Shown here one piece after another: positions 43,218 through 53,520 of a DNA stretch of 64,000 nucleotides. Position numbers and translations under genes: made by a program. Each line of letters starts with the position of its first letter. Positions within the stretch are counted from its first letter, which is position 1. Source of the DNA: Lujinxingia litoralis (GTDB lineage Bacteria; Myxococcota_A; Bradymonadia; Bradymonadales; Bradymonadaceae); NCBI RefSeq assembly GCF_003260125.1, contig NZ_QHKO01000004.1:412780-476779 (forward strand), written 5' to 3'. The notes below the pieces were generated by a model. It searched no databases and was not told the DNA's origin. It worked only from the letters and a program-made list of their open reading frames with translations.

Positions 43218-43999
43218 TCAAGGCGGGGTCACCATCAGGGCCAGGGCGCACCGCGGCGCTGGGGGCTGCGCTCATCGGTGTGCTGGGCGCTTCGTTCGCC
43301 AGCGCTCCGGTGGCGGCCTCACCACCCGAGGTGCAGTCGACCTCGGTGGCTGTGGGTGTGGCGCTGGGCCAGCGCTTCATGTCTCTGACCCCACCCGGCC
43401 TCGATCACCGCGTGAGCGCCTGGCCTGGTGCCACGCTCGACCTGCGCCAGGTCCTGTGGCGCCCCGCCAGCCTGAACGCCGCCCTGGAACTCCGCCTCCA
43501 GGGCACTTACTTCCGGGGGACCTCCCAGGGGCGATCCTTTGATGCCCCCGATGGTCTGAGTTCCCAACGCTTTAGCACACAGGCCACCCTGGGGCTGACC
43601 CGCCCCTTGGGTCCCTTCCAGGTCACCCTGGGCACGGGCTTTAGCCTTGATGGCACCACTGTAACGGCCAACACCGAATACACCGGCCAACAGTATCTCG
43701 CTGTCCCGGTAGATCTGGTGCTTCGAGTCCCCTTTGGTACCGACTTCTATGGCGGCGTCCACCTCACCGCCCTGCCCGTGGTCGCCTACAACCAGTCAGC
43801 GACCACCCCGGATCATAACAGCTTTGGCGGCCGCGCCGCGCTGAGCGCGGGATGGCGGGCTACCGACGCCGGCATCACCGTAGAGCTGGCGTTGACCCAC
43901 CAGCGCATGGTCACCTACCTCCCGCTCAACACCGGAGAGCGGGGCCTTTCGCTGGACGTGAACCAGCAGATGGCTGTGATGGTCGGCTGGAGCCGCTAA
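43214..43999 (+). CDS. Outer-membrane beta-barrel-like protein
   Basis: 261 residues. A signal peptide ends near PVAASP. The mature part alternates short amphipathic strands with turns (VQSTSVAVGVALGQRFM, LNAALELRLQGTYF, FSTQATLGLTRPLG, FQVTLGTGFSLDG, AAFLSAGWRAT-like) and ends in an aromatic/hydrophobic MAVMVGWSR, which suits a beta-barrel of 8-12 strands. Translation is coupled to the CX4CH lipoprotein, suggesting the two act together at the outer membrane. Substrate unknown. Confidence 0.65.
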   Translation: MIKAGSPSGPGRTAALGAALIGVLGASFASAPVAASPPEVQSTSVAVGVALGQRFMSLTPPGLDHRVSAWPGATLDLRQVLWRPASLNAALELRLQGTYFRGTSQGRSFDAPDGLSSQRFSTQATLGLTRPLGPFQVTLGTGFSLDGTTVTANTEYTGQQYLAVPVDLVLRVPFGTDFYGGVHLTALPVVAYNQSATTPDHNSFGGRAALSAGWRATDAGITVELALTHQRMVTYLPLNTGERGLSLDVNQQMAVMVGWSR

Positions 44000-44003
44000 G
44001 TGG

Positions 44004-46361
44004 TCAGCGGTAGCGCCGGGTCTTTAAGAACGCAAAGCTCAACGAGGTCAGCAAGATCACCAACGTGACGGTGACCAAGACCCCCATGCTCTCGGGCAGA
44101 TTGGTGCGGCGCCGGGGAACCTCTCCGACATAGACGCGCCCACTTTCGTTGAGCACCAGACGCCGCTGCCGGACATGCATATCGACCGGGCGATCGGCCC
44201 GAAGCGAAGCCTGCGGCGGCCAGACCAGCGGATGGCGTACCACTGTGGCACCGGCCTCATCAGGCCGCCTCACCCGGATGAGCTCGCTGGCGTGCGGAAG
44301 ATCGGTGACGAGCAGCATCTCCTCGCGATCAAACCCCACCCCGGTAATCTCACCGGCGGACCAGGGCCCGGGAATCGTCGTCCAGCTCTGAGCATGATCG
44401 CGGCTCAACGCCACACGGCCGCCGTGGGTCATGACCAGCTCGGTCACCTCCCGCCAGGGAAGCCTTGCCAGGCGCAGCGGAGACTCCTGCTCGTTCTCCA
44501 TATACGAGTACGACGACTGCCAGGTCTCGCCACCGTCGCTGGAGCGCCACAGCTGTGTAGGGCGGTTCGGCCCCAGCGGACGGGAGACCAAAAAGATGCG
44601 CCCTTCCTGCTCGGGAACGACCTCCGAGATCACCGATCCTTCCAGCGCGCTGCGAAACGCCTGCCCCAGACGTGCGCTCCGCCAGGACTCCCCTCCGTCA
44701 TTGGAGAGCAGCGGGCCATGCTGATGCGACCAGGCGTACAACTGCTGACCGCCCGGACGCGCGGCCAAAGCCAGAATCGCCGCCCGGGGTAGCGCCACGC
44801 CTTCGAGATGCACCGGACGAAAGTTCACGTCATTGGCCTGTCCCAGCGGCGCGGCCTCTGAACTTCGGACCTGTCCGTTGAGATCGTGCATCAGCACGCT
44901 TCCACCAAAGGTGCCGCTGATCAGCTGATCGCTGCTCTCATTGACCAGAATCGCACTGGTCGCCCGATCATGAATCTGCTGCCAGCTCTCGCTCTCGAAC
45001 CCGGGAAGGCTCCGAAAGAGCCCGGCATCGGTGCCAAGCAGCAGCTGCCCGCGAGCGTCAAACTCCACCGCGTAAATGCTAGCGCCCTTGAGCCCCTGAT
45101 TCAGGCTGACCCAACTCTTACCTTCGTCCAGCGAGCGCCACACCCCCTGACCATCACTCGACGCCCACACCTCCCCGGGCTCCAGTCCCTGAGCCAGACC
45201 GGTGATACTGCGTCCATCGGGATCGCGGGGCTTGGCCTCCGCCCAACTCACTCCACCATCACCACTTCGCCAGATAGTGCCGCTATCACCGCCGATCAGC
45301 AGCGTGTAGGCCCCCGCACGTGCATCATCGGCAGCCGGCACCATCAAGAGCGTGCTGTTGCCTTCGGGTTCCAGGGAGTGGCGCACCACCTCGACCGGCT
45401 CCCAGAGCTCGTTGAGTCCGATGTTGCGGTAGAGACGCGCGCGATCCAGCAGGTAGATCACCTCCTGATCCGGCGAGGTCGCCAGCGCACGATCGATCGC
45501 CGCGACGCTGCTGATAAGCATCCATTCGTCGGCGTCGGCCACTCGTCGATACACGAGCAAACGATCACGCAACACGGTCAACAGCTCGTAAGAGCGATCC
45601 TCGGTCGCCGGCAGGTAGTTGCGAAGCGTCGCAGGCAGGTGTTGCCCGCGCGCACGCTCTTCCCCTTTGAGTTCGACGCCGGCCAGACTGATGCGTTGCC
45701 ATCCCCGAGCGCTGATGTCACCGGGGCTCTCCGGTGCCCACCGCCACAGACTTTTGCCCTGGGTCAGATAAAGGTTGCCATCATCCGGGCTAAGCAGGCG
45801 CAGCCGGGGCGCCGTGTCCGCCCGAGCCACGCGAAGCTCTTCCAGGAGCCCGGAAGGCAGCGGAGCATTGAGCCAGCTGCGCCCCTTGTCCCGGCTGTAC
45901 AGCAGACGCGTGTGTTGATTCGCCGAAGGCACCGCGACCAACCAGATCAGGTCGTCGACCGACGCGATGTAATTGCTGGCCTGAAACTGCCCACGCGCGC
46001 GCCCGGCCCAGACCCCATCAAAAAGTGCCTGACCGGCGCCCTGAAGACGTGAAGGCCAGCGCCCCTGAAACTCGCTCCAGCCGGGCTCCTGAGCTCCACG
46101 CACAAAGAGCGAACGCGTGCCCACCGCCACCATCTGCGCGTCGTCCCCTTCTCCCAGCCGCAGTACCGTAGCGACCGCGCCCCCCTCGGGCGCGCTGACC
46201 TCAGACAGAGGCACACGGGTTTGTTCGGTGGTGCAACCTCCCAGCGTACCGACGGAGAGCGTGGCACAGAGACCTATCGCCAACGACACCAAGATCCCCA
46301 CGCCCGGGGAGGGCCCGCCATCAGCGAGCCGCCCCGCCCTTCTCCTACGCGTCAACCTCAT
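44004..46361 (-). CDS. BNR/Asp-box beta-propeller lipoprotein with C-terminal helix
   Basis: 785 residues. An N-terminal signal ends in TLGGC (lipobox). At least five Asp-box repeats (S-x-D-x-G-x-S/T-W) are visible: SRDKGRSW, SGDGGVSW, SLDEGKSW, SNDGGESW, SSDGGETW, plus SRDHAQSW; these build sortilin/Vps10- or sialidase-like propellers. The C-terminus has one transmembrane helix (MGVLVTVTLVILLTSLSFAFL) and a basic end. Translation is coupled to the OmpA-family gene (ATGA). It may be a large periplasmic binding or assembly module. No catalytic residues were recognised. Confidence 0.75.
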   Translation of the reverse strand: MRLTRRRRAGRLADGGPSPGVGILVSLAIGLCATLSVGTLGGCTTEQTRVPLSEVSAPEGGAVATVLRLGEGDDAQMVAVGTRSLFVRGAQEPGWSEFQGRWPSRLQGAGQALFDGVWAGRARGQFQASNYIASVDDLIWLVAVPSANQHTRLLYSRDKGRSWLNAPLPSGLLEELRVARADTAPRLRLLSPDDGNLYLTQGKSLWRWAPESPGDISARGWQRISLAGVELKGEERARGQHLPATLRNYLPATEDRSYELLTVLRDRLLVYRRVADADEWMLISSVAAIDRALATSPDQEVIYLLDRARLYRNIGLNELWEPVEVVRHSLEPEGNSTLLMVPAADDARAGAYTLLIGGDSGTIWRSGDGGVSWAEAKPRDPDGRSITGLAQGLEPGEVWASSDGQGVWRSLDEGKSWVSLNQGLKGASIYAVEFDARGQLLLGTDAGLFRSLPGFESESWQQIHDRATSAILVNESSDQLISGTFGGSVLMHDLNGQVRSSEAAPLGQANDVNFRPVHLEGVALPRAAILALAARPGGQQLYAWSHQHGPLLSNDGGESWRSARLGQAFRSALEGSVISEVVPEQEGRIFLVSRPLGPNRPTQLWRSSDGGETWQSSYSYMENEQESPLRLARLPWREVTELVMTHGGRVALSRDHAQSWTTIPGPWSAGEITGVGFDREEMLLVTDLPHASELIRVRRPDEAGATVVRHPLVWPPQASLRADRPVDMHVRQRRLVLNESGRVYVGEVPRRRTNLPESMGVLVTVTLVILLTSLSFAFLKTRRYR

Positions 46362-47914
46362 TGAGGCGCCATCTCCAGGATGTTGAACTCCACCCTGCGG
46401 TTGAGCGCTCGCCCTTCGGCATTCTTATTGTCGGCGACCGGTCTCGACTGCCCATAACCCACCGCCTCAAGGCGACCGGCATCCACGCCCTTGCTCACCA
46501 GATAACTCTTCACCGAGTCAGCTCGCGCCTGACTCAGCGCCAGGTTTCGATCGGCGCGACCCACGCTATCGGTATGGCCTTCGACCCGCACCAGCTCAAT
46601 GGCAGGAATACGCACCATCAGGTCGGCAACGTCATCAAGAATGCCGTAGCTCTCCTGGACAATGGTGGCGCTACCCGTCTCGAAGTTCACCTGCTCGGTG
46701 ATAATGATCGCCCCCTGGCGCACCACCGCACGCTCGGGCTTGCTACGCGGAGGCTCGGGCTCCGGAGCCGGCCGCGGCGGGGTTCGCCGGGGCTCCACCG
46801 GCTTGTCGAGCAGCGCGGTGGCTTCTTCGGGATCGGGCTGCGGCTCAAGCTCAGGACAATCTTCGCGCTCCAGGCGCAACCGGCGTCCACGCTGGTTGAG
46901 ATAGTCCGGATCGCAGGGATCGATCTCGGCTAGGAACGTGGGGCTGGCGTAGTCCACCTCCCACCATCCCCCGGTCACCCACTGGCCCCCCAGCCCCAGA
47001 AACGCGCGCCAGTTGGGCGAGCCGATGCCCTCGCTTAATCCGGCCCCCAGGCCTCCGGTCACCGTCCACCCCTCCGCCACGCGGTAGCGAAGAGCGCCTT
47101 TAATCTCGGCCGGAACCTCGCCAGAGGCGATGCCACTCAGCGGCGCCACCTTGTGGGCCACGCCCACAGCGCCGTTCACCTCGGCCAGAATATCCAGGTT
47201 TTCGGTCAGGAAGGGAGCATGCGCCGCGAATCCCCAGAGGATCTCGTTGCCGATGACGTTCTGACGAATCACGCGCTGACCGGGGCGATATCGAAACCCC
47301 AGGTTAGCCCCCAGACGAATCGCATCGAAGACCACATAATCGGCAGCGAGCAGCCCCTCGGCCCCCACGCCCCCATCGCCGGAGAGCGCCTGCTCGTCGC
47401 CCATCGGAATCGAAAGCGCACCGATGAGCGCCAACCCCACCTTCGATCGGTCAAGCCCCAGAATCTGATACTTGGCGGTGACTCGCCAGTCATTGAGCGC
47501 GCTGCGCGTCAGGTCGCTACTGCTGGACGACCCCGGGGGCAAAAGCGGCTGCAACTCCTCGCCGCGCTGCAGCACCGTCCAGGGCAACACAAGCCCGATC
47601 TCGGCACGATCCCAGAGCCCCACGCTCCCCATCAGATCGAGCTGGGCCTGATACGCCACGGTGCGACGCTCCGGCGAGTTGAGCGCAGCGATCTGCACCG
47701 GATCATCGGCGTAGTTAAAGTATCCGCCAACCTGCCATCCCAGGTGGGGAGCGACGGCGGTGCCGAACACTCCCAGATAGTCACCCACGCCAGGCGCGGG
47801 ACGAAAGCGCTGCACCTGCAACGGCGGTAGCTCTGGCGCATCCTGCGCCACAGCCGGTGCCGCACTCATCATGGCTCCCACCAGAAGCCCCCACCCTGCC
47901 CAGCGCTTATTCAT
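46358..47914 (-). CDS. OmpA-family outer-membrane protein
   Basis: 518 residues from ATG 47914 (AGG at seven bases). The signal peptide ends at AVAQD. The middle (about 30-330) is a strand-rich beta-barrel-like region; a Pro/Glu linker (about 360-395) follows; the C-terminal OmpA domain (about 400-515) has VRVEGHTDSVGRADRNLALSQARADSV and a terminal NRRVEF, the peptidoglycan-binding signature. It tethers the outer membrane to the wall. Operon with the BNR-repeat lipoprotein. Confidence 0.9.
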   Translation of the reverse strand: MNKRWAGWGLLVGAMMSAAPAVAQDAPELPPLQVQRFRPAPGVGDYLGVFGTAVAPHLGWQVGGYFNYADDPVQIAALNSPERRTVAYQAQLDLMGSVGLWDRAEIGLVLPWTVLQRGEELQPLLPPGSSSSSDLTRSALNDWRVTAKYQILGLDRSKVGLALIGALSIPMGDEQALSGDGGVGAEGLLAADYVVFDAIRLGANLGFRYRPGQRVIRQNVIGNEILWGFAAHAPFLTENLDILAEVNGAVGVAHKVAPLSGIASGEVPAEIKGALRYRVAEGWTVTGGLGAGLSEGIGSPNWRAFLGLGGQWVTGGWWEVDYASPTFLAEIDPCDPDYLNQRGRRLRLEREDCPELEPQPDPEEATALLDKPVEPRRTPPRPAPEPEPPRSKPERAVVRQGAIIITEQVNFETGSATIVQESYGILDDVADLMVRIPAIELVRVEGHTDSVGRADRNLALSQARADSVKSYLVSKGVDAGRLEAVGYGQSRPVADNKNAEGRALNRRVEFNILEMAPQ

Positions 47915-47974
47915 GCGCAAACCTCCCACACCAACACACATCAAAGAGAAAACGCAACGCTACCACGACTTCCA

Positions 47975-50900
47975 TCAGATCGACACATCGCCACCTCCGG
48001 CCTGCAAACGTTTCAGCGCTCGGCGCACCTCATCGAGACGCTCCGGGGCAGGCTCAAGCCCCTCCACCAGCGCCAGAGCCTCGGCATAAAGGCCGCGCGC
48101 CGCGGCGCTCTCATCCAGGCGATCGCGGTACAGGTCCGCTGCCTCAGCCAACGCGTCGAAGCGTTGCGAAGCATCGAGCAACATCAACGCATAGGCCTCC
48201 AGATCGTGCGCCAGATCTGCCCACTTCTCCATCGCACGATCCAGCGCGATTCGACGCTCCAACGCCTCGACATGCTCAGGCCATAACTCAAACGCCATGC
48301 CCCAGAGACGCCATGCCGCATCGTCACGCTCCAGATTTGTTTCCACGATATGAGCGGCATCGGAGACGATCTGACTGGCGGGTACCGCCAGGGCCGGAGC
48401 GACCTCTTCGGGCTGAAGACGCATCATCGCCTTGATCGTGAGCCCCCCGGGCTTGCCAAGCAAAAGTCCCAACTCACGGGCGAGGCTCTCGACATACCCC
48501 ATCCAGTCATCGAGTGCAGCCTGACAGGCTTTTACCCCTTCCAGCGCCATCGCATCACCCGGCGCGCTGGCCAGCACACGTTCGTAGTGGGTGCGAGCAT
48601 CTTCGGGACGATTGAGGCGATGGAGGAGAAGTTCGGCAAGCTCACGCTCGGTCTCCACCGCATCGATGCCCCCACCGGCCACCTGCACCACCACGGCCAG
48701 ATGCTTCGCGGCCACATCCCAACTCTGAGCGTCCAGCGCCATATCCGCCAGCAGACGGTGGGCGGCTTCATGACGCGGATCGCTCTCCAGCACCTGCTCC
48801 AGCCACTCCCGTGCGCTCTCGGCATCTTCCCGCTCATCCCAGATAAGCTGGGCGATGAGCAGACGGTAAGTCGTGGCCATTTCGGAGGATTCGGCCCCTT
48901 CCAGGCGCGCCTCCAGCAAACGCAGACGTGCAGCGACGTCCCCCTCCTCCTCGTAAATGGCCTCCAGCGCGTTGACCACACCGGCCGTCTTGCCCAGGCC
49001 CTGTGGGTCCGCATCACGCACCGCCTCTAAGTGCGCGCGCGCGCCACCGGCGTCCTCAAGCTCGTAGTAGAGCAGCTCCCCGAGCTCTCGCTGAAGCGCG
49101 AGACGCCGAGCGCTCCCGATCACCTCGCCACCATCAGCGCGGGTCAGCTCCACCACCGCGCGCAATGCTCTGGCCAGGCTCTCGGGCTCATCGCTGGCAC
49201 GCGCTTCTTCAAGCTCGCTCAGCGCGAGCTGAACCGGATGCACATGCGGCGAAGTCGTAGGAGCCTGCTCCCGGACCATCCGATGAGGATCGGAGGCGTT
49301 GGGTGGTGCGATATCATCGATCTGCTCCACGCGCTCCTGCTCATCCTTCGCAAAAGAGGACGCCTTCGCCGCCGAATCAAAAGCCGCCCCTTCTGCTCCA
49401 GCATCTTCTGAACGCTGCAGAGTAAATCGCTGCGCGATTCCGCTGGCTTCCGGCGGCCGAACCCGAGCCTCGGGGGGGCGATCGCCGGCGGGCCGTGGCA
49501 GCACCACTTCAACTTTAGACGTCGGCTCCGGAGGAACATCGGAAGCGGCGCTCGGTGCGTCTTCGTCGGTCTGGACGCCACGAAGAATTTTGCCAAGCGC
49601 GCTCTCACGCTCCACCTCATCGACACGGGGCAAGGTCGCGGGCCGCTTGATCATCGACTCAAAACGCTTTCGGAACGCCCCCACCGGCGGCGCGTCTCCC
49701 GTCTCGGGTTCGGGCGCGTCGTCAGGCTCAACCTCCCGCTCGTCTTCGACCTCCGGCGCCTCCTCCACCAGACGATCGAGCATCGCGTCCAGCCGCTGAT
49801 CCACCCCTTCGGCCGAGGCCTCATCTTCGGGCACATCCAGCGCACGGGCGCGTTCACGAGCTTCAGCGGCGGCCGCACGATCGCCTCGTTCCTGAGCCAG
49901 CACGGCGATCTGCAGCAGAAGCTCGCGCTGTGCCGCCGGCGAGGCTTCCAGCTCCGCCAGGCGAATCAGCACATTTTCGAGCAGACGTCCGACCTTATGG
50001 GAGCCGATCGGAGCCTCGGCCGCCACACCTTCGGCATCGACGATCTGGCTCAGCGCGTCGGCCGCGCCTTCCAGACTCACCCGCTCGGCCGGCATCAACT
50101 GCACCGCCTGAAGGTAGGCGCGCGCCGATTCGCGCCAGCGCGAAGCCTGCGCACAGGCGCGCCCCAACTCCACACCAAGCTCCCAGCGCACCCGATGCTC
50201 GGTGGTACGAGTCAGCAACTCTTCAAGCGCCTCGCGCAGCGTCTCGTAACGACGATGACGACTGAGCAGCTCCACCAGCGTCGCGCGAAGCTCGACTCGC
50301 CCGACATCCTCCCGAAGCGCCAACCTCAGCTGCTCCTGAGCATCTTCCACAAGCCCCAGCGACGCGTAGAGCTCGGCCAACTCCTGGAGAAGCTCGATCC
50401 GCCGCTCGGAGGAATCGGCCCCCGCAATCAAAGCACGGTAGAGACCGATGAGTTCCTCGGGCTGACCGGCCTGACGCAGGTAATCGATCATCCAGTGACG
50501 GGCCGGATCGTCGGTCGGATCAAGCTCCAGCACCCGACGCATTTGACTGGCAGCCGCCTCCCAGCGCTGCCGGCGCTCGTAGACCTCCCCGAGACGCCGG
50601 TACGTACGAATCAACGCCTGGCAGCGCTCCGCCTCCACCTCGGTGCCCCGGGACACCTCCCAGGCCCGCTCGCGCATCGGCAACAACTCCGACCAGTAGC
50701 CGGTGGCCTCCTCATCGCGTTCCAGCACCTCGCACATCGCGCCGGCCCACTCCAGCGGCTCGGTGCGATCCTCGTCGAACTGCCCATCCTCCGCCGAGGC
50801 TAAACCAAGGGCGCGCCGAAAGCTCAAAAGTGCCTGATTGGCATCTTCCAGTTCCTCAAACCAGATCTGCCCCACCCGCTGATAGAGACGGCTGGCGCGC

Positions 50901-52456
50901 CGATGTTCCCCTTCGGCCTGAGCCGCCCGCGCCGCCGAACCAAACGCCTTGAGCGCGCGCAAGGGTTCCCCGCCCAAAACGTAACTCTCTCCCAGAATAT
51001 GCAGCGCTTCCAACTCGCCAGGATCCAGACGAAGCACGCGCTCCAGATACATGCGCGACTCAGCCAGATCTCCCTGTCGATCCATCAGGTGGCGCGCCAA
51101 CTTCAGGTACGTGTCCTTAAGCGTTTGCCGATCGCTGTAGACGCCGGTCAGCCGTTTGAGTGTCTCTTCCAGCCCCGCGCGCTCCCCGAGACGCTCATAC
51201 ATCTGGCTCAAGAGTTCGAGCGCCGGGCGATTTCTCGGGTCCAGACGCAACACCTCACGTAAGCGCTCCGCACAGCGCTCCGGGGCATCCGAGGCCAGTC
51301 GCCGGGCAATGGCTAGCTCGCAGAGCACCCAGTCGCGCGTCTCCTGACGCTCACGCAGGCGCTGAGAGAGCGTCTCGTACGCCTCCACAACCCTGGCATC
51401 ATCTCGCCCGGATGCCAGCGCCAAATTAGGCCCCACCAGCGCCGCCGCCAGATCTCCCTCATCCACCGCCACCAGTTCGCGTCGCAGCGACTCCGCCTCG
51501 GCCAGATGCGAAGGCGTCGGCTCCGCCACCAGACAATCGAGCTGACGCGCCACAAGCTCCGGGTGCAACCCGTAAAGATCCCGATAACTCGCAAGCAACG
51601 CGATGGCCTGGCGCACCTGGCCGTCGAAAAGGGCCTGGTCCGCGTGCGAAAAAAGCTCCTTCGCCTCGTACGACGCCAGCGCACGGGTCCCCTCGGTGCT
51701 GGCCACCAATCCCCGAGCTTCGCGGCGTTGCTCGGCCGGCGCGTCTTCCGAAATTGCCCGAATCGTCAACACGCCGGGGCGCACCCGGGCACTCTCCAAC
51801 ACCACACCGGAGAGGTTAGGGAGCTTCCACCCCACACGAGGAAACACATGCAAAAACAACAACTTAAGCGGACGAAAAATCACAATATCGCCCGCCAAAC
51901 CCACAGTAAAACTTCGCCCTCGCCCCGGCGAACGCAGCCGTGGCGCGTTCAACAGGCTTGTCAGTAGTTCATACGCCACCAGTCGCGCCGGATAAGGCAA
52001 AGGACCGTACGCACGGTAGTCATAAAGCGAGAGATGCACTTCATCGGCGCGGGCGGGCTCCGGGGGAATCAGTGCTGCCCGAAAGCTCAGATAGCTGTCA
52101 GCCCCGAACGCTTTGAGACGCAGACTGATATGCGCGGCGTCTTCCAGAAAACGTACCTGAAGCTCTTCAAATCCCTCGAGCTGTGCGGCCGCCTCGCTCA
52201 AAAGATCGCCCAGCCCCACTTCCGAGATCGCGAACTCCGCCTCGCGCACCCAGGCCCGGGTGTGGCGAAATCGATCCAGACCCGCCCGCGCATCAAAGGG
52301 GAACTTCAGGTCCGGGATCTCCATGCGCAGCGACTCCAGCGTAATCCAATCGCTGATCGGCTGGCGCTCTGCCCACAGGTAGCCTCGCCCGAACATAAAA
52401 TCGAGCGCCAGCCCCAGAGGGTTGTTGGCATCCTGTTGTGAGCGGGTGGCTTTCAT
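47975..52456 (-). CDS. Giant TPR-repeat protein
   Basis: 1,493 residues from ATG 52456, 13 bp after the stop of the small helical gene. There is no signal peptide. An N-terminal domain of about 260 residues (FMFGRGYLWAERQPISDWITLESLR...) contains strands and does not look like TPR. From about 270 onward there are many TPR-like units (for example LEEALLSF-type A...Y...A-L-x-L-D-P), interrupted by a charged, Pro-rich disordered linker (about 1,000-1,090: PPEARVRPPEASG), then more TPRs to the end. Such proteins act as scaffolds. Partner unknown. Confidence 0.8.
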   Translation of the reverse strand: MKATRSQQDANNPLGLALDFMFGRGYLWAERQPISDWITLESLRMEIPDLKFPFDARAGLDRFRHTRAWVREAEFAISEVGLGDLLSEAAAQLEGFEELQVRFLEDAAHISLRLKAFGADSYLSFRAALIPPEPARADEVHLSLYDYRAYGPLPYPARLVAYELLTSLLNAPRLRSPGRGRSFTVGLAGDIVIFRPLKLLFLHVFPRVGWKLPNLSGVVLESARVRPGVLTIRAISEDAPAEQRREARGLVASTEGTRALASYEAKELFSHADQALFDGQVRQAIALLASYRDLYGLHPELVARQLDCLVAEPTPSHLAEAESLRRELVAVDEGDLAAALVGPNLALASGRDDARVVEAYETLSQRLRERQETRDWVLCELAIARRLASDAPERCAERLREVLRLDPRNRPALELLSQMYERLGERAGLEETLKRLTGVYSDRQTLKDTYLKLARHLMDRQGDLAESRMYLERVLRLDPGELEALHILGESYVLGGEPLRALKAFGSAARAAQAEGEHRRASRLYQRVGQIWFEELEDANQALLSFRRALGLASAEDGQFDEDRTEPLEWAGAMCEVLERDEEATGYWSELLPMRERAWEVSRGTEVEAERCQALIRTYRRLGEVYERRQRWEAAASQMRRVLELDPTDDPARHWMIDYLRQAGQPEELIGLYRALIAGADSSERRIELLQELAELYASLGLVEDAQEQLRLALREDVGRVELRATLVELLSRHRRYETLREALEELLTRTTEHRVRWELGVELGRACAQASRWRESARAYLQAVQLMPAERVSLEGAADALSQIVDAEGVAAEAPIGSHKVGRLLENVLIRLAELEASPAAQRELLLQIAVLAQERGDRAAAAEARERARALDVPEDEASAEGVDQRLDAMLDRLVEEAPEVEDEREVEPDDAPEPETGDAPPVGAFRKRFESMIKRPATLPRVDEVERESALGKILRGVQTDEDAPSAASDVPPEPTSKVEVVLPRPAGDRPPEARVRPPEASGIAQRFTLQRSEDAGAEGAAFDSAAKASSFAKDEQERVEQIDDIAPPNASDPHRMVREQAPTTSPHVHPVQLALSELEEARASDEPESLARALRAVVELTRADGGEVIGSARRLALQRELGELLYYELEDAGGARAHLEAVRDADPQGLGKTAGVVNALEAIYEEEGDVAARLRLLEARLEGAESSEMATTYRLLIAQLIWDEREDAESAREWLEQVLESDPRHEAAHRLLADMALDAQSWDVAAKHLAVVVQVAGGGIDAVETERELAELLLHRLNRPEDARTHYERVLASAPGDAMALEGVKACQAALDDWMGYVESLARELGLLLGKPGGLTIKAMMRLQPEEVAPALAVPASQIVSDAAHIVETNLERDDAAWRLWGMAFELWPEHVEALERRIALDRAMEKWADLAHDLEAYALMLLDASQRFDALAEAADLYRDRLDESAAARGLYAEALALVEGLEPAPERLDEVRRALKRLQAGGGDVSI

Positions 52457-52469
52457 CGACGTCTTCTTC

Positions 52470-52901
52470 TCAACTTCGGGACCCCTCGGGTCCCTCCTCG
52501 ATCTCACGCTCCAGCGCTTCGATCGCTCGACGGGCCCGACATACTCCGGCGCGATCATCGCGTGAAAGCGCCAGCAGCTCAATATCCTTCCAGGCCAGCT
52601 GGCGCACCTGCGGCGGCGCCGTACCGGTGGCGACCTTCCGAAAAAAGCGCAACGCAGCCCCGGCCCGACCTTGTAGCACCTCACAACGCCCCAGCCCGTA
52701 GCAGGACAACGCGTCATAAGGCGTCGGGCTGCTGCGACGCGCCCGACGAAACCCGTCAGAAGCCCGCTCCACATCACCATGCATCAGAGCGGCCATCGCC
52801 TCAAAAAATTCGCCCCGTTCACCACACGCCCCCTCCTCAAGCCCCCGCTCCACACGCTCCAGCACTCTGCGCCCGATGAACCCGCGTTTATCCTCATCCA
52901 T
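52470..52901 (-). CDS. Small TPR-like helical protein
   Basis: 143 residues from ATG 52901 with AGGAGG upstream. It is basic and wholly helical, with FRRARRSSPTPYDALSCYGLGRCEVLQGRAGAALRFFRK, which reads as one or two TPR units. It is transcribed with the giant TPR gene, and a direct interaction of the two is a reasonable guess. No catalytic motif is seen. Confidence 0.65.
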   Translation of the reverse strand: MDEDKRGFIGRRVLERVERGLEEGACGERGEFFEAMAALMHGDVERASDGFRRARRSSPTPYDALSCYGLGRCEVLQGRAGAALRFFRKVATGTAPPQVRQLAWKDIELLALSRDDRAGVCRARRAIEALEREIEEGPEGSRS

Positions 52902-53014
52902 CAATGCCTCCTCATTTCCGGCACAGACTTCGGTTCACGACGACCGATGCGGTCGAACCCTGTGGCCCCTCCTTAAATGCGCCTACACCGCGAAACCATC
53001 TTCTGCTGCGCTCG

Positions 53015-53056
53015 AAACAAAAGCGGCGGCGCGTCTGGTCAACGTCACCGCCGCTC
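53015..53056 (-). terminator. Terminator of ssb
   Basis: GCGGCGG (53023-53029) pairs with CCGCCGC (53048-53054). The minus strand then runs TTTTGTTT. It lies 26 bp after the ssb stop codon. Confidence 0.8.
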
Positions 53057-53079
53057 TTATGAACGCGTCAAACCCGTGC

Positions 53080-53520
53080 TTAGAAAGGAATGTCGTCGTC
53101 ATTAAACGACTGATCGAAGCTCGACTCCGCAGCAACGGGACCACGATCGGCGTCGGTATAGGCCGGAGGCCCATCGGAGCGGCCCCCGGACGCGCCGCTG
53201 CTCAAGAACTGCACGGTCATCGCCACGATCTCGGTGGTCGAGCGCTTGTTGCCATCGCGATCTTCCCAGTCACGCGTCTGAAGGCGCCCTTCCACAAAGA
53301 CCTGGCGACCTTTGCTCAGGTACTTCCCGCAGTTCTCGGCCTGCTTGCCAAACACCACCACGCGGTGCCACTCGGTTCGCTCCTGACGCTGCCCCGACTT
53401 ATCCACCCAGCTCTCGTTGGTAGCCACGTTGAAGTTCGTCACCGCTGCGCCGCTCTGCGTATATCGCACCTCGGGATCCGAACCCAGATTCCCGATGATC
53501 ATCGCCTTGTTCAAGCTCAT
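53080..53520 (-). CDS. ssb: Single-stranded DNA-binding protein
   Basis: 146 residues. The OB fold (1-110) has [45 protein letters not shown] and [17 protein letters not shown]; a short linker leads to the acidic tip DDDIPF that recruits repair and replication proteins. Shorter than E. coli SSB (178) but usual for the family. Monocistronic with its own terminator, divergent from the dynamin-like gene. Confidence 0.97.
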   Translation of the reverse strand: MSLNKAMIIGNLGSDPEVRYTQSGAAVTNFNVATNESWVDKSGQRQERTEWHRVVVFGKQAENCGKYLSKGRQVFVEGRLQTRDWEDRDGNKRSTTEIVAMTVQFLSSGASGGRSDGPPAYTDADRGPVAAESSFDQSFNDDDIPF

